The position numbers and the translations under genes are program-made. This document shows, in pieces, positions 1 to 11,434 of a stretch of 64,000 nt of DNA. This DNA is from Chionoecetes opilio (lineage: Eukaryota > Arthropoda > Malacostraca > Decapoda > Majidae): positions 129,703-193,702 of the forward strand of contig JACEEZ010022495.1 in the NCBI GenBank assembly GCA_016584305.1, given 5' to 3'. Position 1 is the first letter of the stretch. Every line of letters starts with the position of its first letter. The notes beneath the pieces were generated by a model that was not told where the DNA came from, did no database searches, and saw only the letters and a program-made list of their open reading frames with translations.

Positions 1-429
1 CAATAATTGGCAGAGCGTCAAGCACAACCAATACACATCAAATAGAGTTACAGCACTTGTGTAGGACACTCTGGCAAATAACGAACACTTTTAAGAATGG
101 AAACATTACAGCCAAAGATCAGGCAATGAAGATTATGTAAGTATTACTAACCCTCCGCTTTGTTCTCTATGTCTAGCACCAACTAATCGTATAGAAATTG
201 AAAGATATATAAAATCACTCAAATCGCACGCGTCCGGAGTTGGATTGACATATCAGCTATAGTCCTAAAATCTACTTCATATTTACTGTCACCTCCTCTT
301 GATGCACATTTTCAATTGTCCTTGACGGACAGGAAACTTTTCCGAGACTTTAAAAAAAAGGGAAAAGTAATTCCTTACACAAATCTGGCAAAAGAACTAA
401 TATTAATAATTATAAGACCAATCTTCGAT

Positions 430-1740
430 TTTACCAGCTTCAGTAAGATACTAGAAAAAATTATTACGCATGTTTAGTGGATTACTTTGAACAAGAAAAT
501 ATGCTCATCTTTTTATCAACAGGTTTCCGAGCTAATCATTCTACTAGAGTCAGCCAATTCTTAGTTTGTTCCAATGTTACAAGCTATTAGATGAAAATAT
601 TATGTTATGTGGACTATTCATTTGATTTTTCTAGCATTCTGATATCCTAAACCAGGATATTCTCCTTAAAAAGCCTTGGAAAAAATCATGGGTAGCAGAG
701 GACTGCCATTACAATTATTACAAAGTTACATACGTAATAGAACACAATCGGTCTATTGTAAATTCAAAATATTCTAACACTAAAATTTGTAAAACTACAG
801 GTGTTCCACAAGATCAGTTTTAGACCAATCCTATTTCTCATATACATTAATGACATTATATACTCTAGCACTAAAATTCAAATTTTACAATATATGCAGA
901 TGGACACCAACTTATAATAGCCCATAAAAATATTTCTCTTTATATCTAAATTTATGTACGGATTTAAATTATTAAAATAATGGATTAAATTAATAAATTA
1001 AGACAAATTATTTGATTTTTTCAAAATAGATCTGTAAAAAATATTGTCTCCATTAATGCTAGAGGGTAAATTAATAGAACGAGCTGCCTATTAAAAAAAT
1101 GTCTGGTGTATATATTGCATGAATATTTAAAATGGCAACCATATATTAAAGAGGTCGTTTGAAAGCTAATATAGATGTTGCGGTGTGCTGTTTACAGAGT
1201 ACAGGAATCATCTATACTGATGCAATGATAATATTTATTATACATTATGTTACCATTATATAAATTATTGTATATCTGTATAGGCATGTACTTGGCCGTC
1301 TTTCTAGACAAACTAATAGTGGCACAAAAGAAAATTTTAAGAGTATTTTGTGCATAGGAAGAAATGGGACTCCACAGCAAAACATATTCTCTAAACCATA
1401 ATCTGTTAAATGTAAAATCTATCCTACGATTTATTTTCTATTATTATCAAATTTAGAAACCTTAAATATTCTGGAAACTACAACTTTTGAATTATAGACA
1501 AGACAAACCCATCACGAGAAGTAAGGACTGGTAATCGTATTCAGTGTCCACGATTAACAACCAACACTCTTTAAAAAATAGTATGTGTGTAATGGCCCTC
1601 ATACATGAACACACTACCAACATAAATAAAAAAAGTTTACTGCTACTGACAATTCATTATGTTAAGAAGAAAATTAAAACCACATCTAACTAAGTAACCA
1701 GAGTTCTTAAGCCCTCAATTAATAACCTTGATTTTGTAAT
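430..1740 (+). pseudogene. Degenerate non-LTR retrotransposon reverse transcriptase (Jockey-like)
   Basis: This is a heavily decayed reverse transcriptase of a non-LTR retrotransposon, read across several frames of the plus strand. Near 500-570 a finger-type block reads TGFRANHSTRVSQF. Near 700-760 there is SYIRNRTQSVYC. Around 800-860 the fragments GVPQ and [11 protein letters not shown] match the usual block before the active site. Near 884-905 the catalytic box reads YADG where FADD or YADD is expected, so one catalytic aspartate is lost. Near 1323-1358 the C-terminal block AQKKILRVFCA is typical of Jockey-like elements. Order and spacing fit one element of which only the RT and the 3' part remain. 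The 5' end is not visible, and the 3' end lies in AT-rich sequence near 1740. Stops and frameshifts make it non-functional. The clade assignment is tentative. Confidence 0.7.
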
Positions 1741-1859
1741 ATTTTTATTTATTATTGTTGTTAATTATGGTAGTATTATACTAGGTAACAATAAACGGAA
1801 TCAATGTAAAAAAACTGTATTAAAGGGATACATATTGTATCTATATATAATATAAATCC

Positions 1860-1887
1860 GTCTGTCAGGGAGCGACGCTCGACAGAC
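1860..1887. repeat. Short nested hairpin
   Basis: GTCTGTC (1860-1866) pairs with GACAGAC (1881-1887), and AGCG (1871-1874) pairs with CGCT (1876-1879) inside it. It lies just 3' of the decayed RT and could belong to that element's tail. No function can be assigned. Confidence 0.4.
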
Positions 1888-1948
1888 TGTGCCCAACACT
1901 ACATAATAATCAATCTCAGTTTTATATTGAATATTTGATGGCAATAAA

Positions 1949-1995
1949 TTTACTTACTACTTACTTACTTACTTACTTACTACTTACTTACACAC

Positions 1996-2035
<40 letters not shown>

Positions 2036-2105
2036 AACACCACACCACCACACAAACACACAACACACACACACACACACACACCACACATAAAACACAT
2101 ACACA
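1949..2105. repeat. (ACTT)n followed by (CA)n microsatellite
   Basis: A tetranucleotide TTAC/ACTT array (1949-1990) is followed by an imperfect CA array (1991-2105). This is simple-sequence DNA with no coding content. Confidence 0.9.
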
Positions 2106-2925
2106 CCTACATAAAGACACACGCATAAACACACAGCGATAAAATCCACAGGATAAAAAATTTAATGTGGGTGGTTACAGTCCCCTTGAGAAAGGGGATG
2201 GGGTGTGTATGTGGTGGTCGTGTATGAGGTCCAAGCATTACCGAAGATCGGTGACTAAGAACCCCAAAGCTCTTTCTGGGAGGTAAAAACTGGCGATCAC
2301 GAGTCCAGCTCGTTGGGCAATCCCGTGGTTGAATACACACACATGAACGCACACACACACACACCAAATATTTTGGGACTTGAGCCATGGCCTTCGATAT
2401 TTTTTGTCTATCTTTGGATTTTGGTGGGGATAATTCAAGTATTTTCTCTAGTAGTTATCTCAAGGTAAGAAGCATGTGTGCCGTATTTAGGGTTCAGTTT
2501 CATTTAGCCTTTTTAAAGACCTTGGTATATTTTTTTTTTTTTTTGCCTATCATGGGATTTGGGATTTCTGAAAACTTAGAGTGGCAACCCTGGTCTCGTC
2601 ACTCGCTTTTACATTGGTGTGAAACAGTGTGGTTACATCGGTTTTCCTTAATTCCCCTATGACGATGGATATTCGAGTGAGGTATTTGGGAAAAACATCA
2701 ATTTTTCCTAGCTGACATTAAATGAAAAGGACTGAATCAAGCGGCCCGACTTTATTTCAAGTAATATTTTAAAATACCATCACCACCTCAGCCATCCCTT
2801 ATTTACCAACACCACTACCACCCCCCTCATCCCTTCTACCATTACCACTACTACAAATCCGTGAAATCCGTGAACATAAACTACAACTCATAACTGATGT
2901 AGGTAAAATTAGTGATCTACTATTA
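2106..2925. other. No gene recognised
   Basis: I see no supported gene here. Short open frames of 66-93 codons overlap one another on both strands and contain translated CA repeat. The stretch has a T-run near 2529 and is cytosine-rich at 2780-2850. Confidence 0.5.
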
Positions 2926-2959
2926 AGAACATAAGAACATAAGAAAATAAGGAAGCTAC

Positions 2960-5420
2960 AAGACAAGAGGCCGTGGGGCCCACACGTGGAGTTCATGTTA
3001 CCTAACACTACCTACATCCACCTTTCATCCCATCCATGAATCTATCCAGCCCTTCTTAAAAATCCCCAATGACTCCGCACAACTACCTGTCTAATGAGTC
3101 CATTCCAATCAGTCACCACCCTATTTGTGAACCAGTTTTACCCTATTCCTATTTTAAATCTACGCTTTTTCCAGCTTGAATCCGTTACTTTTTGTTCTAC
3201 CCTGGTTACTAGTCGTAAAAAATTTTTCCTATCTCTTTCCCTTTTTTAAGTCCCTTTATCCACTTAAAAACTTCATCAGACGCTCCTTACTATAAAGTCT
3301 TCCCAGTAAGTGTAACTTTTAAAAGCTTCAATTCCCCTTTTATAAAATAAAGTTACGCATCCCTTGAAACATTTGGTCATCCTTCTCTGCACTGATTCTA
3401 ACAAGGCTATATCCATCCTGTAATATGGAAAACCGCAACTGAACCGCATAGTCTAGGTGAGGTCTGACTAGAGCCAGATAAAGCTTTAGAATAACATCCG
3501 CACTTCTACTTTTATCACTTCTGGTAATGAATCATAACACTTTATTAGCTCTATTTCTAGCCTCAATACACTGTTTTCTAGGTCGGAGGTCTGGGCTCAC
3601 CCCCACTGCAAGATCTTTTTCACTTTCTGATATTTTCAGCGTTACATTGCGTATGGCTAATATAATAGATACATTCATATCTATTACTAGGGTTTTTTCT
3701 ACCAACATTCATAACGCTGCACTTATCAATATTAAATTCCATCTGCCATCTGACTACCCACTCATTAATTTTATCTAGTCTCCGTGCAATATGTTTACAT
3801 CAGACTGTGATCCAATAATCCTACCTACCTTAGTATCATCAGCAAACTTGCTGATATCACTGCTAATCCCATTATCCAAGTCATTAATGTAAATAAGAAA
3901 TAGTAATGGGCCCAAAACAGACCCTTGTGGAACTCCACTTGTCACCCGTCCCCATTCAGATTTAGAACCATTAATTGTAACCCTTTGTTGCCTATCACTT
4001 AGCCAAACTCTGATCCAACGAAGAAACTTCCCATCTATTCCATGAGCCTTAAACTTATTTAAGAGTCGCTCGTGTGGTACTTTGTCGAATGCCTTACTAA
4101 AGTCCAGGTAATATTCATAATCCTTATCATAATCTGCCGTCTCATAAACTTTCCTCTAAAAACTCAATAAATTGGTGAGACATGACCTACCCTTGGTGAA
4201 TCCATGTTGTGAATCATTGCTCAAACTATGTTTTCCAAGTGCTCTCTAATGTTTTTTGCAATAATAGAATCCAATAATTTACCCACCACTGACGTTAAAC
4301 TAACGAGTCGATAATTTGACTTTAGTCCTCTGTCTCTCTTCTTAAATATGGGGACAACATTTCCTTTCCTCCACAATAACGGCACATCGCCTATCTCAAC
4401 AGATTTCCTAAAAATGTACACTAACGACTCACTAATAACCTCTTTGCATTCTTTTAATACTCTGGGATACACTTCATCTGGTCCTGGCAACTTAAAATTC
4501 TTCATTTTATCTATACCCTCCTCTACCATTTCCCTAGCTATCACAATATCTTTGAGTTTCTCCTCATCGCTTCCTTTAAACATCTGTTCACTTTCAGATA
4601 TTGGCTGTGCATCTTCCTGAGTAAAAATACTTATGAAATAATCATTTAAATTTTTACACATATCCTCATCCGTATTTAAGACCTCACCCTGTTCTAATCT
4701 TAACGCCGCTACTAATTCCCTTGTCTTGCTTTTATATACCTAATAGAACCCCTTAGGGTCGCTTTTTGCCTGTCCTGCGACTTTAATCTCAATTTTTTGT
4801 TCTTAGCTACTCCTGTTAATCTCTTTACTGTCCTTGCCATCACGTTATACTGTTCTTTTCTCACCTGTCCAGCCTTGAACCTTAAGTACATGTTTCTTTT
4901 TACTCCAATGTTGTGTTTTCAACTAGTGGTCATCCTTTTCGGGTCACTCTTTCTTGATCTTATCGCCCTAAAAGGATTTTTTTTTCTGTCATCCAATTTA
5001 ATTCCTTATAAATAAGTTAAAATCCTCACCCGCCCCGACCTCACTACCAGCTGTATCTGCACTGACCTTGGAACATTCCTTCCCCTCTATCTTACACCCC
5101 CAGTTAATCCCTTCCAGGTATCTTCTTAGTCCTGCATAATTGGCCTTTCCAGCTGTCACCGCGCTGATCTTGGAACACTCCTTCCCCTCTATCCCACACC
5201 CCCAGTTAATCCCCTCCAGGTGTTTCTTAACCCTGCATAATTGGCCTTTCTGAAGTCAGCGTACTCTTTGCTTATTAACACTTACTTTCCAACTTCTATT
5301 CTAAGTAAAACCAGATTTCATAATGGGTGCGTTAGCTAACTGTCCATTTTCCCTTTATTTTTAAACTAAACCCCTCCTTCTCTCTTCTTACGAACCCACT
5401 TTAGTTCCCTCCCCTTCTGA
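2960..5420 (-). pseudogene. CR1 ORF2 remnant: endonuclease lost, RT retained
   Basis: ORF2 begins near 5420 with a basic segment like that of copy B and jumps directly to the end of the endonuclease, so TETW, GDFN and the central endonuclease motifs are absent. A linker with two units of about 101 bp (5049-5249) comes next. RT follows: the stretch at 4221-4661 has KSPGPDE-like KLPGPDEVYPRVLKEC, SNYRLVSLTSVVGK and a thumbward region. [15 protein letters not shown] and ADDTKVG-type blocks can be followed from about 4150 to 3800 with frameshifts. The C-terminal block on the PHLDYA pattern reads to about 3000. The SNYR codon is CGA here and TGA in copy B. The region is not functional. Confidence 0.75.
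5049..5249 (-). repeat. Two ~101 bp tandem units in the CR1 EN-RT linker
   Basis: Two successive units on the minus strand share the frame NYAGLRRYLEGINWGC and are spaced about 100-101 bp apart (for example, GGCCTTTC at 5142 and 5242 on the plus strand). The unit is close to 33-34 codons. They lie between the endonuclease end and RT. Confidence 0.75.
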
Positions 5421-5439
5421 AACTCCTCCTAGTGTCGCA

Positions 5440-6650
5440 AGTTCCTTTACCCCGACCCCAGGCTCAATCCCCGGTCCTCTATCTTTAAAAAGCCTGCAGT
5501 GCATCCCCCCTTTCCTTTCAAGGGATTCGGACAAGATCTGAACTCCTTTCCTTGAAAGGTGCACCCCATCCCGGTGGTAGAAATGGTTATGCCTGAAAAA
5601 GAGGTCCCAGTTCTCGACAAAGCCCAACCAAGGGCTTTGCAATGAAATCCCAGCCGGCAATTCAGAGCAATAGCCCTAGAGTCCCACAATTCGTCAACAA
5701 AGCGTCTTGGAAGGACACCACACACCACAGGGACCCCACCCCTGTCCCTAACCTTACCTACAGCTTCCTTCACCGCCGTAGCAATTCCTCAATCCTTACA
5801 CACTCAACATTATTTCCCCAGTGTTCAGGCAGACGATGGCCTGTTTCCCTTGGTCTGCAATGCCTCAACTATTTTATCACTAACATAAACCTATTCCTTC
5901 CCTGGGTAACTCCCGACTTCATATGCCCCCATCCCTGTCACAAAAGCTGCTGTCTAGGTGCCTAATCTGACTATCCCCAAAAACCCAAGATTTTACCTTC
6001 GGGAATGATGTATCGTCTACCGTCTTTACCTCCTTATATTCCTCTTGCGCCCCGAGAGTACCTAAAATGAATTCGTGCACAAACATGTTCTTTGTTTACC
6101 TTTCTTTCTTCCGGGCGCGCTCACCATGGTCAACCACATTCCATCCACCAATCCCTGGTGACTTATGGGAATAACCCCCCTTATAGTGCCCGGGGCAGGG
6201 TCTCTCTCGGGTACCCCTAAAGGTACATCCCCCAGGCCCCTTCACTCACTCCACTTGGACCTCCACCTCCACACTTAAGAGATCGTATCTCTATATCCGC
6301 TTCTTCACCACGCTTTTCAATTCGTTCACTTCACTTACAAAGCCACCTTTTTCAGGTCTTCAATCGCCTCCAAAATAGACTTAAGTGCCACCCCAAAAAC
6401 CCTTCATTGCACCCCCCCTGGACCCTTCCCCTCCTTTACCACACCGTTATCACCTCAGAATCCTTCACTCCACCCTCCCCCTCCACTCACCACACCCTTG
6501 CTTCCACTCAAAACCCACCATCGACTCGACGAACCACACCGCCTCCTCACTAACCAACCATCGCCTCCACTATCCACACCATCTCCTCCACTAACCACAC
6601 CGTCGTCCCACTAACCATGCCGACGCTAAGCTCCTCTGCAGTTGCCATGT
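5440..6650 (-). pseudogene. CR1 ORF1 (coiled-coil plus SGNH esterase), copy A
   Basis: ORF1 starts at an ATG on the minus strand near 6650 (MATAEEL...) and runs through a G/T-rich minisatellite-like stretch with repeated GTGTGGTTAGTGG-type words (about 6450-6620). A charged probable coiled-coil segment follows, then the esterase. Visible esterase pieces are VVCGVLPRRFVDELW (codons near 5710) and RDGVHLSRKG near 5560-5580, the C-terminal Asp/His block of SGNH hydrolases. CR1 ORF1 esterases are an established feature; their role in retrotransposition is unsettled. Frameshifts split the region between 5450 and 5770. At the position where copy B has TGA, this copy has TGT (Cys), which identifies copy B's stop as a later mutation. 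Confidence 0.75.
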
Positions 6651-6697
6651 TAATCTTCTCTGACCTCACTTACTAATTCAACCCACACACACGGAGA

Positions 6698-7081
6698 TGC
6701 TCGGAACACGTCTTGTCCCCCCGCCAGACAACGAGCGACTGACCTATTGTGTGAAGCCTGCAGTCTCTCCATTTAATTTAACACGAGCCGCACTGGTCCT
6801 TGGCATTAGCTGGGATGGAGTCTTCGAAGAGCAGAGTCATCAAAGGGAAGAGGATGTAAAGGATCTTGTGGCAGTGAAACAGCTTCATCCTCATTACTAG
6901 GGAGAGAAAGGTAATCACTGAGTTGAGGTTCAGGTTTATTAGGAACTAATACCCCGGGAATTTTTCCAATCAATGGTAGCAAATTTAATCGGGGCCCTTA
7001 CGGACATCAGTCCAGCCAGTGTAAAATGGGTCCCGTAAGTAACCCCCTGCAACCGAAATTCATCGGTGCGTCATAAATATT
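6698..7081 (-). pseudogene. Gypsy-1 protease continuation
   Basis: This continues the protease interrupted by the TIR transposon. On the minus strand from 7081 it reads YLRDPFYTGWTD, then APIKFA and LIGKIPGV, the flap and core of a retroelement protease, followed by an acidic linker (SLPSNEDEAVSLPQD). It ends at the 5' end of CR1 copy A near 6697. No RT of this element is seen in the window, so the rest of pol was lost or lies elsewhere. Confidence 0.65.
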
Positions 7082-9640
7082 CACTGGTCAACAAAAAAAA
7101 ACAAAAATTCTGGCATGGAATTTAAGAACAGTTTTAGACTAATTTGAGGGGGCTGAATTCAAATCTGATCTTATATTTCTCTATCACATCACGTTTTTGC
7201 GCTATAGGTATTATTCCATTCATGAATTTCAAGAAAAATTTATCCTTCTATTAAATAGTGTAGCAAAAGGGCCGGATTATATGGTTTATTTTTAATTCAG
7301 TCTCCAATAAACTGGAGAATATCTTCGTTTTCTTTGAACATGCATAACATTCCCATTCTTTATGATACGAAAGTAAACAAACACATTCAACTTGCACAGC
7401 AATCGTCCGCAGGTAGTGTTTTTATTATTGTTTTTACATTGAATTGAGTTATTTATTGTATTTCTCCTGTTGTTTCTTTTTTGTGAAAAAATGCCTAAGG
7501 TGTAGGTGGTTGGTAGCAAATTTAAAGGGAAAACAACTCAGGTAGCTAACAACTCTTTTTCTTTATTTGTCCGCAGTTGGTGTTGCTGCTCTAACAATGG
7601 CCTCTACATCTCACAAAAGAAAGTGCTCAAATGATCCAAATATATTTTGCTACATCTGTGGAAGGCTTTACTTTGAAGACTCAGAGGCGCAACATTACTG
7701 ATTTTTGTTAAGAGCGTGTATTTTGCGTACTTCAAAGTACCACTTGGAGACCAAGACAAGCATTGGGCTCCTCACAAATTTGTGCAAAACCTGTGTTGAG
7801 ACTTTGAGATCATGGTCTCAAGGAAAGAAGGCTAAACTTAAGTTTGGAGTGCGCTATGGGTTTGGAGAGACCAAGCAATCATTTAGATGACTGCATTTCT
7901 GCTTTGTAAATTTAAAAAAGGGGTTTCAATAAGAAAAACAAGAAAATATTTGCAATACCCAAGTATCCCTTCAGCTATTCGACCAGTACCCATAGTGAAG
8001 AATACCTGTACCAATATTTACTAAAGCTTCAAAAAAAATGATGAAACAGATCTCTGCTCACCCGCTCCTACTGATGAAGAAGACAATAAGATATTTTTCA
8101 GCCATCTGATGAAGATTGTGACAAACCAATTCTGTTTACTCAGTCTGCTTTGAATGATTTGGTTAGAGATCTTTATTACCAAAAGAGTCTGCCTGAACTG
8201 TTTTTCTTCAAGACTGCAAGAGAATCGAATGCTGAAACCCCGGCACAGGTGTCTCATTTTATCGTAACAGGGAAGCAGAACTGCGTAAGTACTTCCATTC
8301 AGATGGCCAGCTTGTCTATTGTACTGATGTAGAAGGGCTACTTCTTTTTAGGGACTGCTAGCATATGATTTAAGGGATTTGGAGCTTTTATTGACAGTTC
8401 CAAAATAAGTTTGAAATGTGTTTTTGTTACACCAAAGGAAATAAGTATGTCTCTGTACCCAATAGGTCATTCTGTAAAACTTAAAAGAAGAATATAAACA
8501 ACATCAAGATTGTCCTAGAGAGGTTGCAATATCATGTTCAGGGTGGTTAATTTGTGTCGATTGAAAATGGTTAACTTTCTTTTAGGTCAGAAGGAGGGTA
8601 CACAAAATACCCCTGTTTTCTGTGTTACTGGACAGTAGAGCTACAGCAGAGCATTGGGTGAAAAAAGAATGGCCTCAGCGACAGAGTTGGCATCTGGCGA
8701 TAAGAATGTCATCAATGATCCCCTAGTGGATAGGAAGAAGATTGTCTTTCCTCCCCTTTCACATAAAACTTGGATTGATGAAGCAGTTCGTCAAAACTCT
8801 TGATCACAGTGGAGAATGCTTCTGCTATATATGTTCAACTTTTCTGGTCTTAGTTTAAGAGAAGAAAAGACTGGGGAAAATTTGATGGACCTCAAATAAG
8901 AACACTAATGAGAGATCCAAATTTTATCACATCAATGAATGAGACAGAAGAAAGAGCTTGGAATGCATTTTGTAATGTGGTGAAGAATTTTCTAGGGAAT
9001 AAGAAAGCAGACAACTATGAAAAAGATTGTGGAGAGCTTACTAATGAGCCTGCGAGATCTTGGATGTAGAATGAGTATCAAGGTTCACTATTTACACAGC
9101 CATTTGGACAAGTTTTCCCGGAGAACTTGGGGATGTGAGCGAGGAACAAGGGAGCGTTTCATCAGGACATTTAAAACAATGGAAGAACGGTATCAAGGCC
9201 GGGGGGACTCACATATGATGGCGGATTTTTGCTGGAGCTGATGAGAGACAACCCAGAAACTGTACATCAGAGATCAGCCAAGAAAAAAAATTCACTAACT
9301 GCTACTTGCCATTGATCTGTGCACCATATATATGTATTGTTATATTTTTTATTTAAAATTTTGTCACTATATTTGATTTACTTGTACATGGACTTCGAAT
9401 CTTTGTAATTCCTTTATTAAGAATATACAAAATGTATTACTAAAAATCACGTGTTTTTATCTTGAACCCTTTGATAATATAGGCTGATGAGTCATTTTTA
9501 TCAAAAATTGAAAAATGCTATAATCGCGAAATCCTGATGTGATAGACAAAAATTGAGTTCATAAATTCGTAATCAGCAGCCCAAATTCAGTTTTAGAAAT
9601 TTTTTTTAAACCTTTGCCAGAAATATCGTGTTGACCAGTG
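7082..9640 (+). mobile_element. DNA transposon with CACTGGTCAACA terminal inverted repeats
   Basis: A 2559 bp element is bounded by the 12 bp perfect inverted repeat CACTGGTCAACA (7082-7093 and, inverted, 9629-9640). Similarity between the ends continues imperfectly for about 130 bp: TTCTGGCA and TATCACATCA followed by a GCG block occur in both arms in the same order. It splits a Gypsy protease reading frame, which resumes on the other side, so it is a real insertion. The flanks are AT-rich (AATATT on the left, ATATAAT on the right), and I cannot fix an exact target duplication. The only gene inside is the decayed transposase-like ORF at 7597-9295. I do not recognise a named superfamily from the termini. 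Confidence 0.85.
7597..9295 (+). pseudogene. Transposase-like ORF of an unclassified invertebrate family
   Basis: The start is the ATG at 7597, followed at once by KRKCSNDPNIFCYICG, a Cys pair that opens an N-terminal zinc-binding region. A second pair, NLCKTCVETLRSW, lies near 7780-7815, so the layout is C-X2-C ... C-X2-C. A basic NKKNK segment follows near 7930. Further blocks in changing frames include LVRDLYYQK (8158-8185), LRDLGCRMSIKVHYLHSHLDKF (split by me for length: LRDLGCRMS, IKVHYLHSHLDKF, near 9050-9115) and TMEERYQGRGDSHMMADFCW (near 9175-9235). I recognise this protein as recurring, usually unannotated, in invertebrate genomes. Its position between inverted repeats argues that it is a transposase. 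It is broken by many frameshifts. Catalytic residues cannot be assigned by eye. Confidence 0.7.
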
Positions 9641-10756
9641 ATATAATCAGCAACTTTTACCTTGGACAGAATGTTGGGTCTACATCTGGCCAGGACCTCT
9701 TTAGAAACGACGACACCAGAGCACCCAGTGTCCCAAATTTATAGTGGGAAAACCATGACCCATTGATAGTCCACGAAACAGAATAGTTAGGAAATTTACG
9801 ATCTTGATAAAAGACTAAACCAACCTTTTAGGGCCGCAGTTGCTCCTTCCTTAAATGCTCGAGGATTTTTGTGGACAGCGTGGTCGTATGTGTCCGCCTG
9901 CCCATAAGTGTGACAAATCAATGTAAAGGGAGTTTGATGTCCCGAAGGTGGAATCCACAGTGGAGTAGCAGCCCGAGGGGTAAATATCTTCGCGTTGTTT
10001 AGGAGCTATATCTTAGGATAGGCGTTTTTGGGCGGACGCCTGTCGTCCGCTAGTTTCATTGCACCCTTCAGCTGGGACGGCCTCCTTTCCTTTATGAAGA
10101 GGCGAAGTTCATGTGTTAGAGACGATACAAATTGGTCCAAGGATTATAAAAATTTCCTCATATCCTCATAAGTCTCAGGTACACAGGAGGACTCAACCAA
10201 GAATCAAACATCCGTGACAACTGGGTAACGAACTGATGGTAAATTCTCCCCTACTGTAATCTTGGCCGATCTGATATCTACTCGGTAACCCTCTGGAGTC
10301 TTACTGAAACCAGTTTGTAGTGCCTGCCTTGCTTCAGTTGCTCGTAGACCTTAGTGGTGGATAATGGAAGGGACTGTAGAGACAGCAGCCTTCCCCGTAA
10401 GGAGGCAGCCCCGACGAACGGCGAAGGGATCTCTAGGTTAGTACCAGTATCTTGGTCACTGCTTGAACCTTGCTATATCGAGGTGGCTATATCGTCATCA
10501 TCATTATAGGATGGCAAAATTTGCCTGGAGACAGGATCAGATGGTAATTGGACTGAGGGCTTACCTTTAGCAGCGATTACGACCCGTTTTATATCTTTCT
10601 CTTGCTCAGCTGACTCTCTTCTCTCAGCTTGTCTTTCTTTTTCTCTCAGCAGCATTTTTTTTTCTCTCTCTCTCTCTCTCTCTCTCTCCCCTCTTCTCTA
10701 CTCTCTCTCTCTCCTCTTCTCCCTCTCTCTCTCTCTCTCTCTTTTCTCTTCTCTCT

Positions 10757-10815
<59 letters not shown>

Positions 10816-10930
10816 CCCTCAGCTTGTCTTTCTTCTCTTTCGGTCTTTTGCTGTTCCACGATCCAATGGGCAACCTCCGTTCCTTGCAAACAGGGGGCCC
10901 TTGCTGCTTCAGTGCTTCGAACGAAGACAT
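9641..10930 (-). pseudogene. Gypsy-1 gag and protease start (5' part)
   Basis: This is the gag and beginning of pol of a minus-strand Ty3/Gypsy element. An ATG at 10930 opens MSSFEALKQQG, followed after a frameshift by EVAHWIVEQQKTEREERQAE-type sequence. A long Arg/Glu stretch is encoded by the GA side of the microsatellite at 10655-10820. Downstream, YHQFVTQLSRMFDSWL (about 10180-10240) is a retroviral capsid-like block. ICHTYGQAD with later His/Cys residues (about 9870-9920) is a damaged zinc knuckle. Near 9703-9734 DTGCSGVVVS is a clear aspartic protease active site. The frame then reaches KVADY and is cut by the TIR transposon at 9640. Several stops and frameshifts are present. The gag start is chosen from the first ATG leading into the conserved region. 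Confidence 0.7.
10655..10820. repeat. (CT)n microsatellite inside gag
   Basis: An interrupted CT array lies within the gag of Gypsy-1. On the minus strand it reads as alternating Arg-Glu codons that continue the charged gag segment on either side. Confidence 0.9.
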
Positions 10931-11040
10931 TATAGATGAGACACAGAACATAACACAGAAAAACAACAATTTAAAAACTAATCACCAAAAACCTAAAACA
11001 CCGAAAATAAATATGTACAACAAAGTAGGACGGGAGGGAG

Positions 11041-11420
11041 GGGAGGGGGGGCGGTGTATCAGGTGATTAGCGTCACCGTGTGGCCTTCTCAAAGACCCAG
11101 TTCGATCCCGAGTGAGACCCATAAATCCACTTAAAATATTTATGCACCGTCGATTGGACTAAACACCCACATGCCCTGTCCATTAACTCTAACTTCGATT
11201 GCGAGGCATCGGAGGAAAACAGGGGGGGGGGGGCATTAGCCTCTAATTACGGCGTCACTATAAAAATCCTGCCTGCGCCACCACGGGCGAGGGCCAGCCA
11301 TACAGCCCTCAAATGAGCCCCCAGGGCCTACCATCCGAGCCCCGGAGGTCACACGCCTACAGGCGCTATAGGCTTAGGGCGTAAAAAAAAAAAAAAAAAG
11401 AAGAAAAAAAAGACAACACC
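11041..11420 (+). mobile_element. tRNA-derived SINE, copy 1
   Basis: The head near 11049-11115 has an A-box-like GTGATTAGCGTC and a B-box-like AGTTCGATCCC. The body shares CACTATAAAAATCC, GGCGAGGGCCA and GGCGCTATAGGCTTA with the SINE at 37733-38172, in the same order and strand. It ends in an A-rich tail (11384-11412). It sits in the untranslated leader of Gypsy-1. Retroposition would need partner RT; none can be assigned. Confidence 0.7.
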
Positions 11421-11434
11421 TCAATAAGACTTAA

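Larger units (their letters stand above)
2926..6697 (-). mobile_element. CR1-like non-LTR retrotransposon, copy A (endonuclease-deleted)
   Basis: This is a nearly end-to-end CR1-like element on the minus strand, recognised by base-level similarity to copy B (46647-57640). Its 3' end (2926-2953) carries the same three octamers as copy B, TTATTTTC, TTATGTTC and TTATGTTC; short tandem octamers are a known CR1 3' feature. The 5' end is placed near 6692-6697, where the leader aligns with that of copy B before an ORF1 ATG. ORF1 carries an SGNH esterase and ORF2 carries RT. The whole endonuclease region of about 640 bp is missing at a junction near 5326-5343. The element lies directly beside a Gypsy protease remnant (6698-7081), which suggests insertion into that element. 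The family name rests on the esterase, the RT blocks and the octamer tail. Confidence 0.85.

Noticed and set aside
2107..2438. 93- and 66-codon minus-strand frames
   Set aside because: They overlap in different frames and include CA-repeat translation; no motif supports either.
10629..11066. Open frames rich in Ser-Leu or Arg-Glu on both strands
   Set aside because: They are translations of the CT/GA array; only the gag reading on the minus strand has non-repeat support.
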